Shown piece after piece: positions 34,585-47,600 of a DNA stretch of 64,000 nucleotides. Made by a program: the position numbers and the translations under genes. The notes below the pieces were generated by a model, which worked only from the letters and a program-made list of their open reading frames with translations, searched no databases and was not told where the DNA came from. Location: positions 29,511,639 to 29,575,638 of the forward strand of contig OZ025263.1 of NCBI GenBank assembly GCA_964019135.1, given 5' to 3'. The DNA comes from Arenicola marina. Taxonomy: Eukaryota > Annelida > Polychaeta > Arenicolidae. Each line of letters starts with the position of its first letter. The first letter of the stretch is position 1.

Positions 34585-35413
34585 ATTTTAACTAGATGAT
34601 AAGTAGATTCCTGCACATGAGTTAGAGTATACATATTATTTGGGTAAATACCTAATGCAGCTGTTTTTTATGTCATGTATATACTTCTAGTATGCCTACC
34701 GGTATATACTGTGTGATTTTATTGTGCATAGTTACTAGACAAATTTCCATTATGGCATTTTCAATTCATTCAAACATGTATACGTTGTAAATTGAACACA
34801 ATTGAATATCAATGTATCAATCATTTAAACAAGCTTTGTTTTTATTTGGCAAAGTCCTGTCACTTTACAAAAAAATTAAATGTAGAATTTAAAATGGAAT
34901 GTGTGTAAATATGATGCTGTTGTATATTAATATCATTTGTTGATTTAATTTTTTATGTCAATATGCATATAAGCAATGAACATTTCTTTACATAATGGTA
35001 GCTTATTTTTCTAATATATCTATACGGCTAGAATGTGTATTATATCAATCTTTTGGAATTTGTGTCATTTAAGTGACGAGTAACCATGAGCTAATTATAT
35101 GTATATAATGTGCATGTCACATGTTCACATACTGCACCTTTTATAATAATAATACATATATGAAAGTGGATTGTGAGTCTTTGTATGCTTTATTCTTGTA
35201 TTTTTCAGATTTGATGGTGATTAGTTCCATGGTATCCATGTAGTAAGGTATTATGGTACACATACCATGGTAAGATACCATGGTACATTAGCATACCATG
35301 GTATGATACCATGGTAAGATATCATGGTAAATACCATGGTAAATACCATGGTATGATACCATGGTAAATTACAATGGTACATTATACCATGGTATACCAT
35401 GGTAATTTACCAT
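34585..35413 (-). mobile_element. CCATGG-type interspersed element, copy B
   Basis: Inverted copy of the element at 18428-19235. Its CCATGG-rich array lies at 35225-35413 and its AT-rich body at 34585-35210. Shared words include GTATACTCTAACTCAT, AACATTTCTT and TTTTGGAATTTGTGTCATTTA. Identity is moderate, so the copies are old relative to the tandem duplication at 20.7-24.4 kb. Confidence 0.7.
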
Positions 35414-35424
35414 GGTCATTTACA

Positions 35425-35725
35425 CAACCCTTTTCTGACCGTCGTCTGACGTCGGTGTCCGACGTCGGATACCGACGTCGCGCACGGGTGCAAATCCAAC
35501 CAAATTCAGACCAAATGCGACGTCGGCACACAACCTTGATTTCAACGTCGCGCGACGTCGGTATCCGACGTCGGTACACAACCCTCATCTGATCGTCGGG
35601 CGACGTCGGATGCCGACGTCGCGCACGGGTGCAAATCCAACCAAATTCAAACCAAAATGCAACGTTGGCACACAACCTTAACTCGACAGTCGTGACAACG
35701 TCGGTGTGCCCGCTGGGAACGAACC
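35425..35725. repeat. GACGTC palindrome-rich repeat, right-end type
   Basis: Two units of about 141 bp, each with GACGTCGGAT, CCGACGTCGCGCACGGGTGC and AAATCCAACCAAATTCA. The block ends GTGTGCCCGCTGGGA, the inverse of the start of the 28055 block. The open frames through it are repeat artefacts. Confidence 0.75.
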
Positions 35726-37435
35726 TTAATTGATGCGACAGGCAAAGTAATGGCATCGACGATTCTTGCCCTTATATTGAAGGAAGACAGAAACACTTGT
35801 TGTCATAGCTACAGTACAGTTTGAAACATCATCAATTATCTCATTATATTATCTCAGCATAGTTTAAATGGTTGGAAATAATTGGCCAGATCGTTTGGTC
35901 GATTGTTCATTGGCTACGAGAACAAGATATTAATTCACGGCCTAAAGACTTAAAATTAGTTATAACGATGGACCTATTTGCAAAACCTGCGGAGCATGCG
36001 ACGGAGATGTAGCGTGGGAGGGGGAGGGGTGTAGAATATTCTGTATAATAATAACCAAATGTCACCAGCGAAAGCTTCATACATGATCCATACATGACCC
36101 AACCCTGACCCTCTCACACATGTGATGTCCTTATGACACGACACAATCAGAACTAAGCAACACTAGACCGTTCGTGGCGCGGTACTTTTATCACCACCAC
36201 CACCATCCTCATCGCTAACATGCCCGTCAATCTCCACCTTACCCCCTTGGGACAACCACAACCACCCTTCCCGTTATGTACCGAGAGGCCATCAGTGATT
36301 TCATAGTTTGCTGTTTTAAAGGACAAGGATGGTGATTAGAGAGAGGTGACTGGCATATTATTATATTTCTTCGTTCTTCTTGGCCCGTATGAGTTCGATG
36401 CAGCCGTGGTAGAATTATATAACTCGAATGATTTTAAATATGTTTCATTTGAATTTGGCACTAGTCATGTATTGTGCATTATAATAATAGCTACTTCAAC
36501 AAGTTAGTACTATTTCATCATGATAGTCGTGATATTTCGCACGGCATAACGGTCATAGAGCCACCAATTCTTCCCCAATTGAACGCCGTTATTCCAATGG
36601 AAGGTATCCGTAAAACCATTCTATGTCCGGGAATAGAAACGTAACCTTGGTTATAGAGAGCCATCCCAGCTCAAAGATGAGACCTTGACTTTGATATTCA
36701 CCACCACTCTCGATGCGAAGACAGCGATAGCCAGAGTAATAACCCAGTGAATAATTGCCTAGCACCCCGTACAAATTATGGAAAATCCATTAGACTGGAG
36801 GAGTGCACTTCCAAGCCATCGCCATGGAGACTGAAGAGTGGAACTTGACCACCCATCACCCTTCTTGCCATTAACGCCTTTGCATTTATTTATAGACCTG
36901 CATGTGCTATACAAAATGCTACGCTCACCCTGGAGACCACTAATCGATGATGCCTTGACGCCAGCAGGACCAACAGTCGCGAGTCATGTCTCGCTGGACT
37001 TGATGATCGTGCTGATAAATATAACACAAACCACTAAGACGGCTAGCTGGAGTGATTATCTTCGGCTCATTAACGTCAGCGAGAAGTGAGTGATAGCCTC
37101 ATAGTTTCATAGTTTCATTCACGCCAGATGAAGTTTCGTGACTCGATAGCAGAGTTTATAGAGGCATGATTGGGAACGATTATTCGTGGTTTGGTTGCTC
37201 TGAGATTGTAATAAGACTGTGTGCGCTATGCAATGCTGGCTTATCTAACACCAACCTCCAGCGTGTTATCGTTATCATTAAAACATAACGCATAATTCTC
37301 TTACAAGACAACAATCAATGGTGAGAGGTGAACATATAGGCTGAACATATTTGGTCTTCCTCTTCCTCCCGACTGCCAGTTTGAACAACGCAATGGCAAG
37401 ATTTCGTTGCTTCCACCATTAAAATACTGCCGTTT
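35726..37435. other. Unassigned
   Basis: No gene is recognised. Short CCACCACCACC and GGGAGGGGGAGGGG patches only. Confidence 0.35.
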
Positions 37436-37439
37436 TCCC

Positions 37440-37610
37440 TGCAAAGTATACCCCCTGAGAACACACCTGTTTATACCAACTGAGAACACATCTGTTTATA
37501 CCAACTGAGAACACATATGTTTAAACCAACTGAGAACACATCTGAGAACACATCTGTTTACACCAACTGAGAACACATGTTTATACCAACTGAGAACACA
37601 TCTAAACATT
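37440..37610. repeat. 25-bp minisatellite, about 6 copies
   Basis: Unit CCAACTGAGAACACATCTGT plus TTATA, with one shortened copy. Confidence 0.9.
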
Positions 37611-40080
37611 CGGCAAATGTTATGCAGACGGTCTGGCTGTAATGGTCGAATGACCTTGATTCGCGCCCGATCTGATAAAATAGACGTTCCCAGCCTTTAC
37701 TGTCAAACTCGGATCGAAAGGATGGAAGGTGGCTTACATCATCATAGCTTCCGCTTGCGTCGTGGTAATGATGAGATAATACGAGGGACTGCATGCACCA
37801 GGTAATGATGAGATAACACGCACGATAAATGCCACATGCATGAGATGAACTCGATTCAAGGCCAGACGTTCGGGACAGGTGAGTCATTTCAATAATAGCT
37901 TGGTCGCTTGAGGAAATTAGCCATCAACTCGATGCATGCAATGTGTAAACCCCGTTTACGCCAGCTCTAGTTGAACATCCCTGCGTCCTGTATCTAATCT
38001 GCATAATTCTTCTCTGGGACCGATTAATGCAAATCACTCTCGGTTGCTGAATACCTAAAAAAACTCTCAATGTCGTTACAGTTTAATAGTTGTCGCACCA
38101 CTGACCTTATTTTGCAAGGTCAATCAGAATCATTATGGCTATTGTACAAAATTAAGACATAATATGCAAGCAACTTTGAATTTTCCACCAATAAGACTAT
38201 CCGCCCAATATGCCTGCTGCTTATGTCACACCCCGATAGCCATTTCCAGATCCAAGGCGGAAACCGAAACGCCACCAAATAGCGTTCATGACAAATTATA
38301 AAAGATATTCTCACGGCAACTTTATGCAAGGGAAATCCATTGACGCTTTTTTCGACTATATGCCTGTTTGACTAATGTACTACATATATTTAAATTAAAC
38401 TACCAAAATGATGCCGTAGCATTCATGACAGAGTTTTGAGAAATGTTTCTTGGCACGGCCATATTGTAGCCGAGTGCTGCTGTCATCGGCACGAGCTGGC
38501 GGCGAAATGAGGGGGGGGGGCGGGTACCTTTCCCGATCTTTGTCATTGGCATCCTGAAATTCGCGATTCGCTGTTGTCAATTTTTGGGGATCGTTATTCG
38601 TACAATTCCTGGTGCAACGCGAAGACCCTTCGCCTATTTACCGCGATCCGTTACAGCAGTCTGCGAATTTCTAGATATTCGTGATATCATCATTCAGGCT
38701 TTTTTTTTTGTTTTTTTTTAGCGCCAAGCTTTAAACTGTCTTAATGTTGGAGATTCGCTATATCTCTCCCTAATAGGGCTATACAGTTCTCGCGATCGGG
38801 CAGCGAGACTTCAGTTTTGGGGACAAACAAACACACGTGCTCCATGTTGAACTATAGGCAGCTATAAGTCAATTTCTTTCGAGGTTTATTCTAAAGACTA
38901 CGAGTACCATTTCACTAAAGATGGCTATGGGAGGTAGACGTTAAAATATTTGGAGGCGATGGAGCGCAGAACTTTGGGAATATACAAGGAAAAATCCGTC
39001 TTCACTACACTCGAAAGCTAAAAATAGCGTTCTAAATTTAGCCCTGCACCCGGGCTTTCGCGAGTTCTCCAAACTGCGAGTGACGTCACAGAGTTTCACG
39101 TGCCTCCGCGGTAACAAAAATGGCGAGAGCAAGTGATCGACTTAACCATTCCGCTGTCAAAATATGCAGCGCATGGAGTAACGACACACGGACGCGTCTT
39201 TAAACCACATGGTAAAGGTAAATTAAGACGAGTAGGATGTTTTCGTATCACTTTTGGATCACGAAAAGACAAAGTTCTTCATTCTTTGTAAGTTTTCTGT
39301 TTGAAGCGTGGCGCCAACGTTGTCACTCGGGGAGAATCCATGTGACGTCATAATGTCTCGTTTTCGTAGGAAATGCAAAAAAAACGTTAGTTTCTCAGCC
39401 GTGTTGTCCCGTCGTAACAAATATTAGTCATTGTGGTGGCGCAAATGAATGAAAAATATGTCGTCTATCCGTTTTGGGCAGCTATATCTCTTAAATATTC
39501 TTAATTATATCGTCATGCCTTCCGCAATGGACCCACCCCTCGGCGCCTGGCTCTTGCGCAGGTAGTCTGGTTCCCAGTCTCACTCTTTGCGTAACATACA
39601 CGTCACGCCTACGTCACAGATAGTCAGGATACCAGTGTGCGCAGAGATTCTAAACTCGTTCCGAACACGTGCTTCGTTTGCTTGTCCCCAAAATGAGTAA
39701 ACCGGAAGTCTAGGCGAACGAGACTTTATAGCCCTATTCTTGGGGATTCGCAATCCAGAAGGGTACCCCCCCCCCCCCCTCCACCCGAGATGTGACGCGG
39801 ACAATGCGGCTTCTTCTCATTTTATTGCTAAAATTCAGCCTCGGTGACTTTTTGTTTGGTGACATAATGACAGGCAGAACTCAGGTTCCACGGAGTTTCC
39901 CGAGTGGTTGCTCATGCAAAGGTATGGCTTCCGGAAAAACTGACAAGTCGAGCACCACATGTAAATGATGAGACGATGTAGCGAAGGCAAGCGTTAATCC
40001 GGAATCCCTGGTGGCATTTGTCGCGGACAGAAACCGAGTGGTATATTTCAGGCAACCATAGCACAGTGCATCCCAAGCGG
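37611..40080. other. Unassigned, with one promoter-like site
   Basis: No gene is recognised. A possible promoter cluster lies at 39081-39125 (listed separately). Poly-G/C runs lie at 38511 and 39766. Confidence 0.35.
39081..39203 (+). promoter_or_regulatory. Possible promoter/first exon: CRE, E-box, ATGGCG
   Basis: TGACGTCA (39081-39088) and CACGTG (39097-39102) lie just upstream of AAAATGGCG, which opens a 27-codon frame from 39120 to a TAA at 39201-39203. The clustering of a CRE, an E-box and an ATGGCG start is typical of housekeeping-type promoters, but no downstream exon was recognised. It could be chance. Confidence 0.2.
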
Positions 40081-40107
40081 CATCAGGGCTTCTGTCGCTG
40101 CGATGTA

Positions 40108-40260
40108 TATCCCAGCTAACAGTGGAACTGTCCCAGAACGTAAGCCATTGGTTTGTGGAGGGATGTGGGAACGTTCTGATTGACCTTTCCCAGAACGTTC
40201 TCTTAAGGAACGTTTTTCTGACGTTCTTGGAACGCTCCGTAAGAGCGCTTCTGTCTGATA
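40108..40260. repeat. AACGTT/AGAACGTTCT palindromic repeat fragment
   Basis: Starts TCCCAGCTAACAGTGGAACT and contains several CCCAGAACGT, AGAACGTTCT and GGAACGTT words. The style (CCCAGC end plus repeated short palindrome) resembles the GACGTC blocks at 28055 and 35425. Confidence 0.5.
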
Positions 40261-41030
40261 TAACGTGACACAAACACTTCAAACTGTAAAGCTTGGCATT
40301 GTAGCAACTAGGTAAAAACGGCGATGACCCGAGAGGTGATGCTAGTCAGCTTGGATGCAGACATGGATTGACGGTGGGTGACGTGGCGGCGGGGGGTGTA
40401 AATATGCATAATCCAGTCATTATAGACCAACAGATCAAAACATATGGGCTATAAATCAAATCATGTCTGGGTACGATGGGAATGGGGGTAGATAGTGGGG
40501 GGGGGGGGGCAGACCGGGATCTCTGGTGGTTCTAATTTTCCTGCTCAGATCCCTAGTGGACCAGAAGCTCTAGCGTAGGGACTCCAGAGATCAGTTACAC
40601 TCAGCGGCCAGCCGTCGCGTCTGGACCGGATGTGACGTCAGCGGATGTGATGGATTGGTCGCTTAAAGGATGGCGTGAGCAATGATGTGACGCATACCCG
40701 GTAAATCCAGCCACGTATCTGTGTTCCAATTCCCGTGTCGGGTGACCGGGTAATATGAGGGATTACGCATCTAGTATTTAAATATCAATGCGCATATTCC
40801 GCTGCTGGGGCCACGGCGACCACGGAGGTGAAAAGAGGTTTGACGGCCATGCGGGAAGCGCTGAGCAAGTTAATTTCATTGCTCTCTGTTACATGAATGG
40901 GATAGCGGCAGTTGTCACCGGCACAGTGACATCGAGAAGGAATCAGTGTGAGGAAGCGCCATCCGGACCCGGACCATTCACTATGATTAAATACGTAACA
41001 AAGTTACAGTTGCGTAGCTCGATTTAGCTC

Positions 41031-41530
41031 ATATGAAGCTATCACAGCTATCACGGCTATCGGAGCTATCGCAGCTATCACAGTAATTACAGCTATCACA
41101 GATATCAAAGCTATCACAGCTATCACAGCTATCACAGCTATCACAGCTATCACAGCTATCACTGCAATCACAGCTATTACACATATCACAGCTATCACAG
41201 CAATCACAGCTATCACATACATCACAGCTATCACAGCTATCACAGCTATCACTGCAATCACAGCTATCACACATATCACAGCTATCACAGCTATCACAGA
41301 CATCACAGCTATCACAGCAATCACAGCTATCACTGCAATCACAGCTATCACACATATCACAGCTATCACAGCAATCACAGCTATCACAGACATCACAGCT
41401 ATCACAGCAATCACAGCTATCACTGCAAGCACAGCTATCACACATATCACAGTTATCACAGCTATCACAGCAATCACAGCTATCACAGACATCACAGCTA
41501 TCACAGCTATCACAGCTATCACTGCTCTCC
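41031..41530. repeat. 9-bp satellite (AGCTATCAC) in higher-order array
   Basis: About 55 tandem copies of AGCTATCAC and variants (AGCAATCAC, ACATATCAC, AGACATCAC, TGCAATCAC), which recur in a longer order of roughly 60-130 bp. Because the period is a multiple of three, two long frames stay open on the minus strand (rich in SCDSCD or VIAVIA). These are not genes. Confidence 0.95.
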
Positions 41531-43180
41531 GCATTGTGGCAGATACATCGGGCAAACATATTTCTCTTATTTCATATCTTGTTGCAATAGAAGGACCGAA
41601 GTATCAGTGGATGACATTGGACGACAGACGTTGATTTATTGCTGGTCTAACGCTGGATCGTGGCGACCGTGGTGAACGTGGCTGTCACTGATTTAAGACA
41701 ATTTTAGTAGTATATTGATTCCCTTTTAAATATTTTAAGTATTTCATAAAATCCTAATGTTTTAGGTAAATAATGTCTTGCGCCAAAAAGCTGTCATTAT
41801 AAACAAACACCTATAAACACAATTTATGCACACTTCATGCATGTGTGCGTATAACGTGATTCATTTCCACAACTCACGAAAATAATTAACGAAGAAGAAC
41901 TATTGAAATGCAATATGGCTGTTTTGTTTCCTCTACGAGAAAATAATGCCCAAAGTCAAAAACGAATCGCGCAAAATGTACGAAAACCTATAAATGTGAC
42001 AACACAGATCTGTTCCGGCCCAAGTAGGTATAACCCTGTTGGAAAAGTCATTTTGATCGTGTAACGACTCGCAAGAACATATTGTAACACAGGTCCGGAA
42101 AACAGAGGCAGTGGCCTTGTCGTTTCCAAACCGCGCTTCTGGTTCCAATATGCCACGAACCCTCGGTAATCCAGACACCCTCCCACCCCCCGCCCCCTCT
42201 CACCCCTTCCCCTCTCACTCCCCTTCCCCTCTCATCCCCCTTCCCCTCTCACCCCCCGCCAGCTCCCTCCCCCGCGCCTCTTTTCACCCCCGAAAGCGCC
42301 CTAGAATTGCCAGCGCCACTGTCACACCCACTTACTCAGTAAAGCTGCAATAAGCTGAGTAGTTGATGTCTAATAACCGCTGGGACCATCCCAAGGCCGC
42401 TGTTCTCTTCGCTGGACGATGACATGTCAGTGACTGCGCACATGTCTCGTCGGTCGGCGGCCGTCGGCTATCAGATGACGTCGCAAGGTCATGGCCAAGT
42501 CGCATGTAGGCTATAGCACTCTTGATTCTGGACAGCCGGTCACTGGGAGGGTCACCATCGCAATGGCCAGGAAGTCAACTTGGACTTCAACTTGTGACCG
42601 AGGAATGTTTGAAGCATGGGGGTCTGTGCATACTGCAGCGCCCCCTACTAGGAGTGGTCCTTCCGGCCTGGGCTGCGTACCGTAGCACGATCGATCGCGG
42701 TGAACATTTTTGGTCACTCGGAACTTGCTACGGTCACATCAAACTTTTTCCATTTGTTGCGGGGATAACCACCAAATAGTTATCCTTACTTTGGAAATAG
42801 CAGCACAATCTAAATAGTGTAAAATATTGATAAATAAAAGATAATAATAAAGCATCGATATTTACGGGTTATCCTTACTTATTTCACAAAAGTCGTCGTC
42901 CAGAGTTTAATATTATCATGCGGGACTGCCCTCGATCGCGGCGAACCATACCCCACTTCCGGTTTAAATTGTGCGCGTCCTTGACCAACCCGCCAAGTTT
43001 GAATCCATATTTGTCGTTGCGTACGGCGTGCGACCGCGGTCGACAACCATGCGGTACGCACCCCGGCTCACCCCGGGGGGGGGGGGGAGCGGGGACGCCT
43101 GCGCTGTCATAACGGTCGCGTCTAATGTCTCCGCTTGGTTTCTGAAGAACATATATATCTCGGGATCTTATGAGTCGTCT
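41531..43180. other. Unassigned, with a CT-rich patch
   Basis: A CCCCTCTCA-type simple repeat lies at 42180-42260. No gene is recognised. Confidence 0.35.
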
Positions 43181-43182
43181 GG

Positions 43183-43446
43183 GGCCGGCCCGATAGCTCA
43201 GTGAGTTAGAGCGCTCATCTTAAGTGCCCTAACTAGTCACCTGAGAGCCTAGCAACACGCGGATCGGTAGTTCGCGCCCCGCTGTCGTCATGTCTGTGTG
43301 GCCGCAGGATAAACATACCATGTCCTTCTTCGCAAAGAGTAGGGGGTTACCCCGGGGGACATAGCTCCACTCTACATTCCTTCTCCCATTGACGCGATAT
43401 GAGCAAAAGTGGTTAAAGCGTCATGATATACAACCAACCAACCAAC
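43183..43446 (+). repeat. tRNA-derived SINE, near-complete
   Basis: Head GGCCGGCCCGATAGCTCAGT (A-box TAGCTCAGTGAG), GTTAGAGCGCTC, CACCTGAGAGCCTAGCAACA, and a B-box-like GGTAGTTCGCGCCCC. The body follows: GTCTGTGTGGCCGCAGGATA, GGGGGTTACCCCGGGGG, CCATTGACGCGATATGAGCA. The tail is CAACCAACCAACCAAC. It is about 264 bp, the best copy of the SINE seen at 17781, 21752 and 23629. Confidence 0.85.
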
Positions 43447-44195
43447 TTCCCTGTCGTCTAGTCTGCTGTGCCTCGTTTACGATATTCACATTCGCCAGTG
43501 GAATCACATTTTAAGAGCCGATTTCATTACGATATATTTGCTAGCAAGTTGCCGACTATCCCCTGGGGTTAGCGTTCTCGAAGAATATTATATGTGTTAG
43601 AAACGGTACCTTTCGTGAGTGACGTACGTGACACGGACATCCATATATTATATACTTGCTGTTAATACATCAAGCGCCGCCCATACCGTAGTGGTTGTCG
43701 TGATTCGGACGCTGCCGTAGATGGGTTAGCTGTGTCATACACATGTGGGCCTACTCTTCCGGCAGCGGGAGCTCGTTCCTCATCCACTCTGCCCCACGTC
43801 ACCGCCCACCTCACGGTTGACCCCAACGGTACTTGGGTCACGAATGGTTTTAGAGAGTTTTTCAGATTGAATATTGAATATTCGATGGAGAATTGAAAAA
43901 ACATCAGACATTCCGTTGTCGAATGATCACAATGGAAGAGTTAAGCGAAAAAATAATTCAAAATAACACGAGGCGGGAAAAATAAATGTACGTGATTGTC
44001 ATTGCAAGTTCAATAATGTCGAGTACTAGTCTGCTTTTGAGCACGTGATGTGAACACAGTGGTTTGAATGACATATTCGATCTATTCACCAACTTTAACT
44101 TTACTCTGATATATATTTCTCATCAAATACCTTAGCCCCCCCCCCCCCCCTCCCAACCCCACGCCTCTTCACACACACATCTATCCTAAGGCTTT
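43447..44195. other. Unassigned
   Basis: No gene is recognised. A poly-C run lies near 44137. Confidence 0.35.
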
Positions 44196-44206
44196 ATAAT
44201 AGCCTT

Positions 44207-44440
44207 AGGATGGGCCGGCCACTTATAACGGGCCAATAACTAGGGATGGGCCTGCCACCTGGAACGGGCCAATAACTAGGGATGGGCCGGCCACCTGGAA
44301 CGGGCCAATAACTAGGGATGGGCCGGCCACCTGGAACGGGCCAATAACTAGGGATGGGCCGGCCACCTGGAACGGGCCAATAACTAAGGATTGGCCGGGA
44401 ACCGCGAACGGGCCAATAACTAGGGATTGGCCGGCCGAGA
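44207..44440. repeat. 36-bp minisatellite, about 6.5 copies
   Basis: Units of GGGATGGGCCGGCCACCTGG plus AACGGGCCAATAACTA, with changes in the outer copies. The minus-strand repeat peptide (RPIPSYWPVPGG) is an artefact of the period being a multiple of three. Confidence 0.95.
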
Positions 44441-44616
44441 CAGGAAAAATGAGTCACACTGACCACACCGACACTCGTGGCAGTGTAGCCAGTTCAACAG
44501 TTCAGCTGTCAGACGGACAGACAGTTTCCAGATTGCGAAAGCAGGTCAACAAACTGGCGAATGACGTAGAATTACACGCAGTTTCGCACAATAAATTCAG
44601 TAACACTTATCTGTGA

Positions 44617-47600
44617 TCGTTGTTTCATCACATTATCGGTTTCTTGTCTGTTAATTTTCTTTGCGAAACAGGCAGTCGACCAGCCTTTTTGTTAAACGGA
44701 GTTGCTCATAGTTTACGATGCCGGTAGGTGGCGTTCCGTTTACTGGGGCGACAGTGCATGTGGACGCAAACCAGTCAGTGAAAGCGAAAGCAGTCAGTTG
44801 CAGGTCGGGCACCAGTCTAACTAGTAGAACACAGCCCGAACGCCCTCTGCCGGGAGAGTGGCAGAGAGTAGACAATTTAATTATTAAAGACTTAACATAG
44901 ATCTAACACATTTCCCCACCGTTTAGGGGATAATGTTTTGGTGCCTCTGAAATGTGCTCCTTGCTCCAAAACGCCTGATGAAAGTCCTAAGCCTAATCTT
45001 GAAATGGACTTTGATTATGCATGCAAGTTACCTTGATTAAGAGCTCGCTTGCGCTCGCTATAATGTGCTGCGCGGTGTTTTTCATGTCAGATGACTTAAT
45101 AATCATCATGACTCGCCTGTCTGCGCCCCCCCCCCCCCCCCAAAAAAAAACATTGTCAAGTATTAAAGTATTTGTGCCATGGCGGAAATATTATCTGATT
45201 TATGCATATGAAAGATACAAATTGTACAATTAATTTGACTCACAGAGCAAGCACCGGTAGCTGTTAAACAGTTAAGTGTAGAGCCTTGATATATTAAATT
45301 TAGCTAAAGAGTTAGTGTAGAGCCCTGATATATTAGAGTCTAAGATACATTTGAATATCATGATAAAAAGAAAAAAGTCTTTTTCTTTGCATTTCTCTGA
45401 TTTTTTTTTTAAATTCACACTTTGACAATTTATTATAAGACCATATGAAAAACATACCCCACCCTCCCACTATACCCCATCCAAAGCAGGATAGCCTGGA
45501 ATAAATAGAACACTTCAAAAGCTAAATCTCCTGATATTTCAATTACTAAATCTCCCAAGCATTTCCATATTGTATATGCTCTATTAAGGAGTTGAAGTTT
45601 CACCCTGTGGCAGCAGTACTTTTGTATTGGGGAAGGCCCAGTTTTGTATGTTTATTTATTTTGGCATATTAATTAACATTTACCATTAACTAATGTAAAA
45701 ATACTGTAGTAATATATTTAATAACTGGTAGATGTTAAGCATATATATCTACTATATGTATTGAATAATGATATTGCCTTATATGTATGTACCATATTAT
45801 CAATTCTAGCCAGTCAATTATTATATATAATATATCACAGGTATAGTAGACTATTTTTGACTAGTGGTAATTTTTCCAGTTACAAAAGTGCAAGTAAGAC
45901 AGACAAAAAATAATGCAGTTGGCCCAGTGAAGCACCCAAAGTAAGCTCCTCCAAATGAGGACAACCTGGATATAGGTATACATATATTTTTATCTGAGAT
46001 TCACTTTTATAAAATATGTACAATGTATATATAACTATCAAAATGTATTGGCAATTAACTTAGTCCCTTTATATTTCAATATTTGTTTGTTCTTGTTCCT
46101 GTTGATTCATTTATTATTTAATATATGAGGTAATTGCTTCATAAATTTTTGTTTCCATATTATTTGAAGTCAGCATTTAAGTGTTGCATGATTTTTTAAA
46201 TGCTCAGGATAACAATAAATACTTATTTTTCAATTTAATTTGAGCCATAAGTAAAACAAATTTCAAAAAGATACCAGTAATATGGGGGGTTATGTGTACT
46301 GGGATAGCGTTATGTGTGTACACATATGTAGACATATTTTTATTACCGGTAGGTGGTTTAATATATATCCAAAACTGTGATATTGATTTATATGTTACTG
46401 TTTTGATTTCTTCTACTGCCTCCTTTTTTTTATATCAACTTTATTTATTTTACTAGGTTCACAACAGCGTGTTCACCTCACCTGTTCTACTGCCTCCTTG
46501 GGCAGCTGCAGTAATAACAGCTCAACTTTTTTTTCGGGATTTTTAGGTCATCCGAATCAACAGAAAAACATGGCTACAATGATTGCATTTTTCTTATCAG
46601 TCATATCATTCCCCGTGTCATCAGTATATAAGTAAATTAAAACAACAATTCATAATCTGATATAATTTCATCAGCTGATTTATTTTACTCCTAACAAGTC
46701 ACTGAATACGAGTATAGTAGGCATAGACATGCATGTATACAGGAATATTAAAGAAAAGAAGCACTGCAATATACACTCTATAACAGCATAGCGTATAAAG
46801 ATAATTGAGGGGTAAGTAGTTCGATGTATCCCTTATATATGAAAGAAAGTTTATAATATACATGTTTTTCAATGTATTTTATGTAATTACCAGAGATCAG
46901 AGAGACACCATTACATGTATGAAACTTAATTATACCTAGTGTTATGACAAGCACAGTTATTGAACTGTATTCATTTGCTATGGCGGATAGTGGTAACCGC
47001 TGCGGGAAATAAGTTCAGGTAAAATTAATTTTTGTACATGTATCGGTAGGTATGCACACCTTTTTAATATGCGAACATCAAAAATGCTTCACTATTTGGT
47101 GCAAGCTGTGGAAATTGACATATGTTAAACGAAGCTGTGTAACTTGAACACGGTGCAATGTTGTCCAAAGCTGTAAATAAACAATGTACACTTCATGGGA
47201 ATTATCTGATTTATCTTGTGTTATATACCAGACCATAACAGCTGACTACGCCTCCGCACAGGTTGCTATGGATCATGACCTATACATGAGACAAATGAAA
47301 TTCAAGTTTTTTCTTCAATAGTGCTGTCATATCTGCACTCTTTGTCATATTTGTATGCATGTGTGTTAACTATGTTAACTATATGTATATTCATGTAGTG
47401 CCAATACATGCCATACATAAATTAGATAACCATAAACATGTCATATCGAAGGATCATATTTGTTTGCTACATACTACAAATTGGGGGTAAGCTAATAATG
47501 TTAATGTGGACCGCCCCCCCCCCCCCCCCTACTTCTAGTTGTCTTGTAACAAGCATCTGCCTCTTGCTTTGTGAAGTGTGATTTCTGGAGAGCAAAGGAG

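Noticed and set aside
39881..40282. 133-codon minus-strand frame
   Set aside because: It partly overlaps AACGTT palindromic repeat sequence and has no recognised motif.
41004..41559. Two long minus-strand open frames (VIAVIA and SCDSCD repeats)
   Set aside because: Both are produced by a 9-bp satellite. Two frames open over the same array shows lack of coding constraint, not a repeat protein.
44449..44616. 55-codon frame from ATG after the 36-bp minisatellite (contains VSRLRKQVNKLANDVELH)
   Set aside because: The helix-like heptads are suggestive, but there is no homologue I recognise, no splice partner and no conservation evidence.
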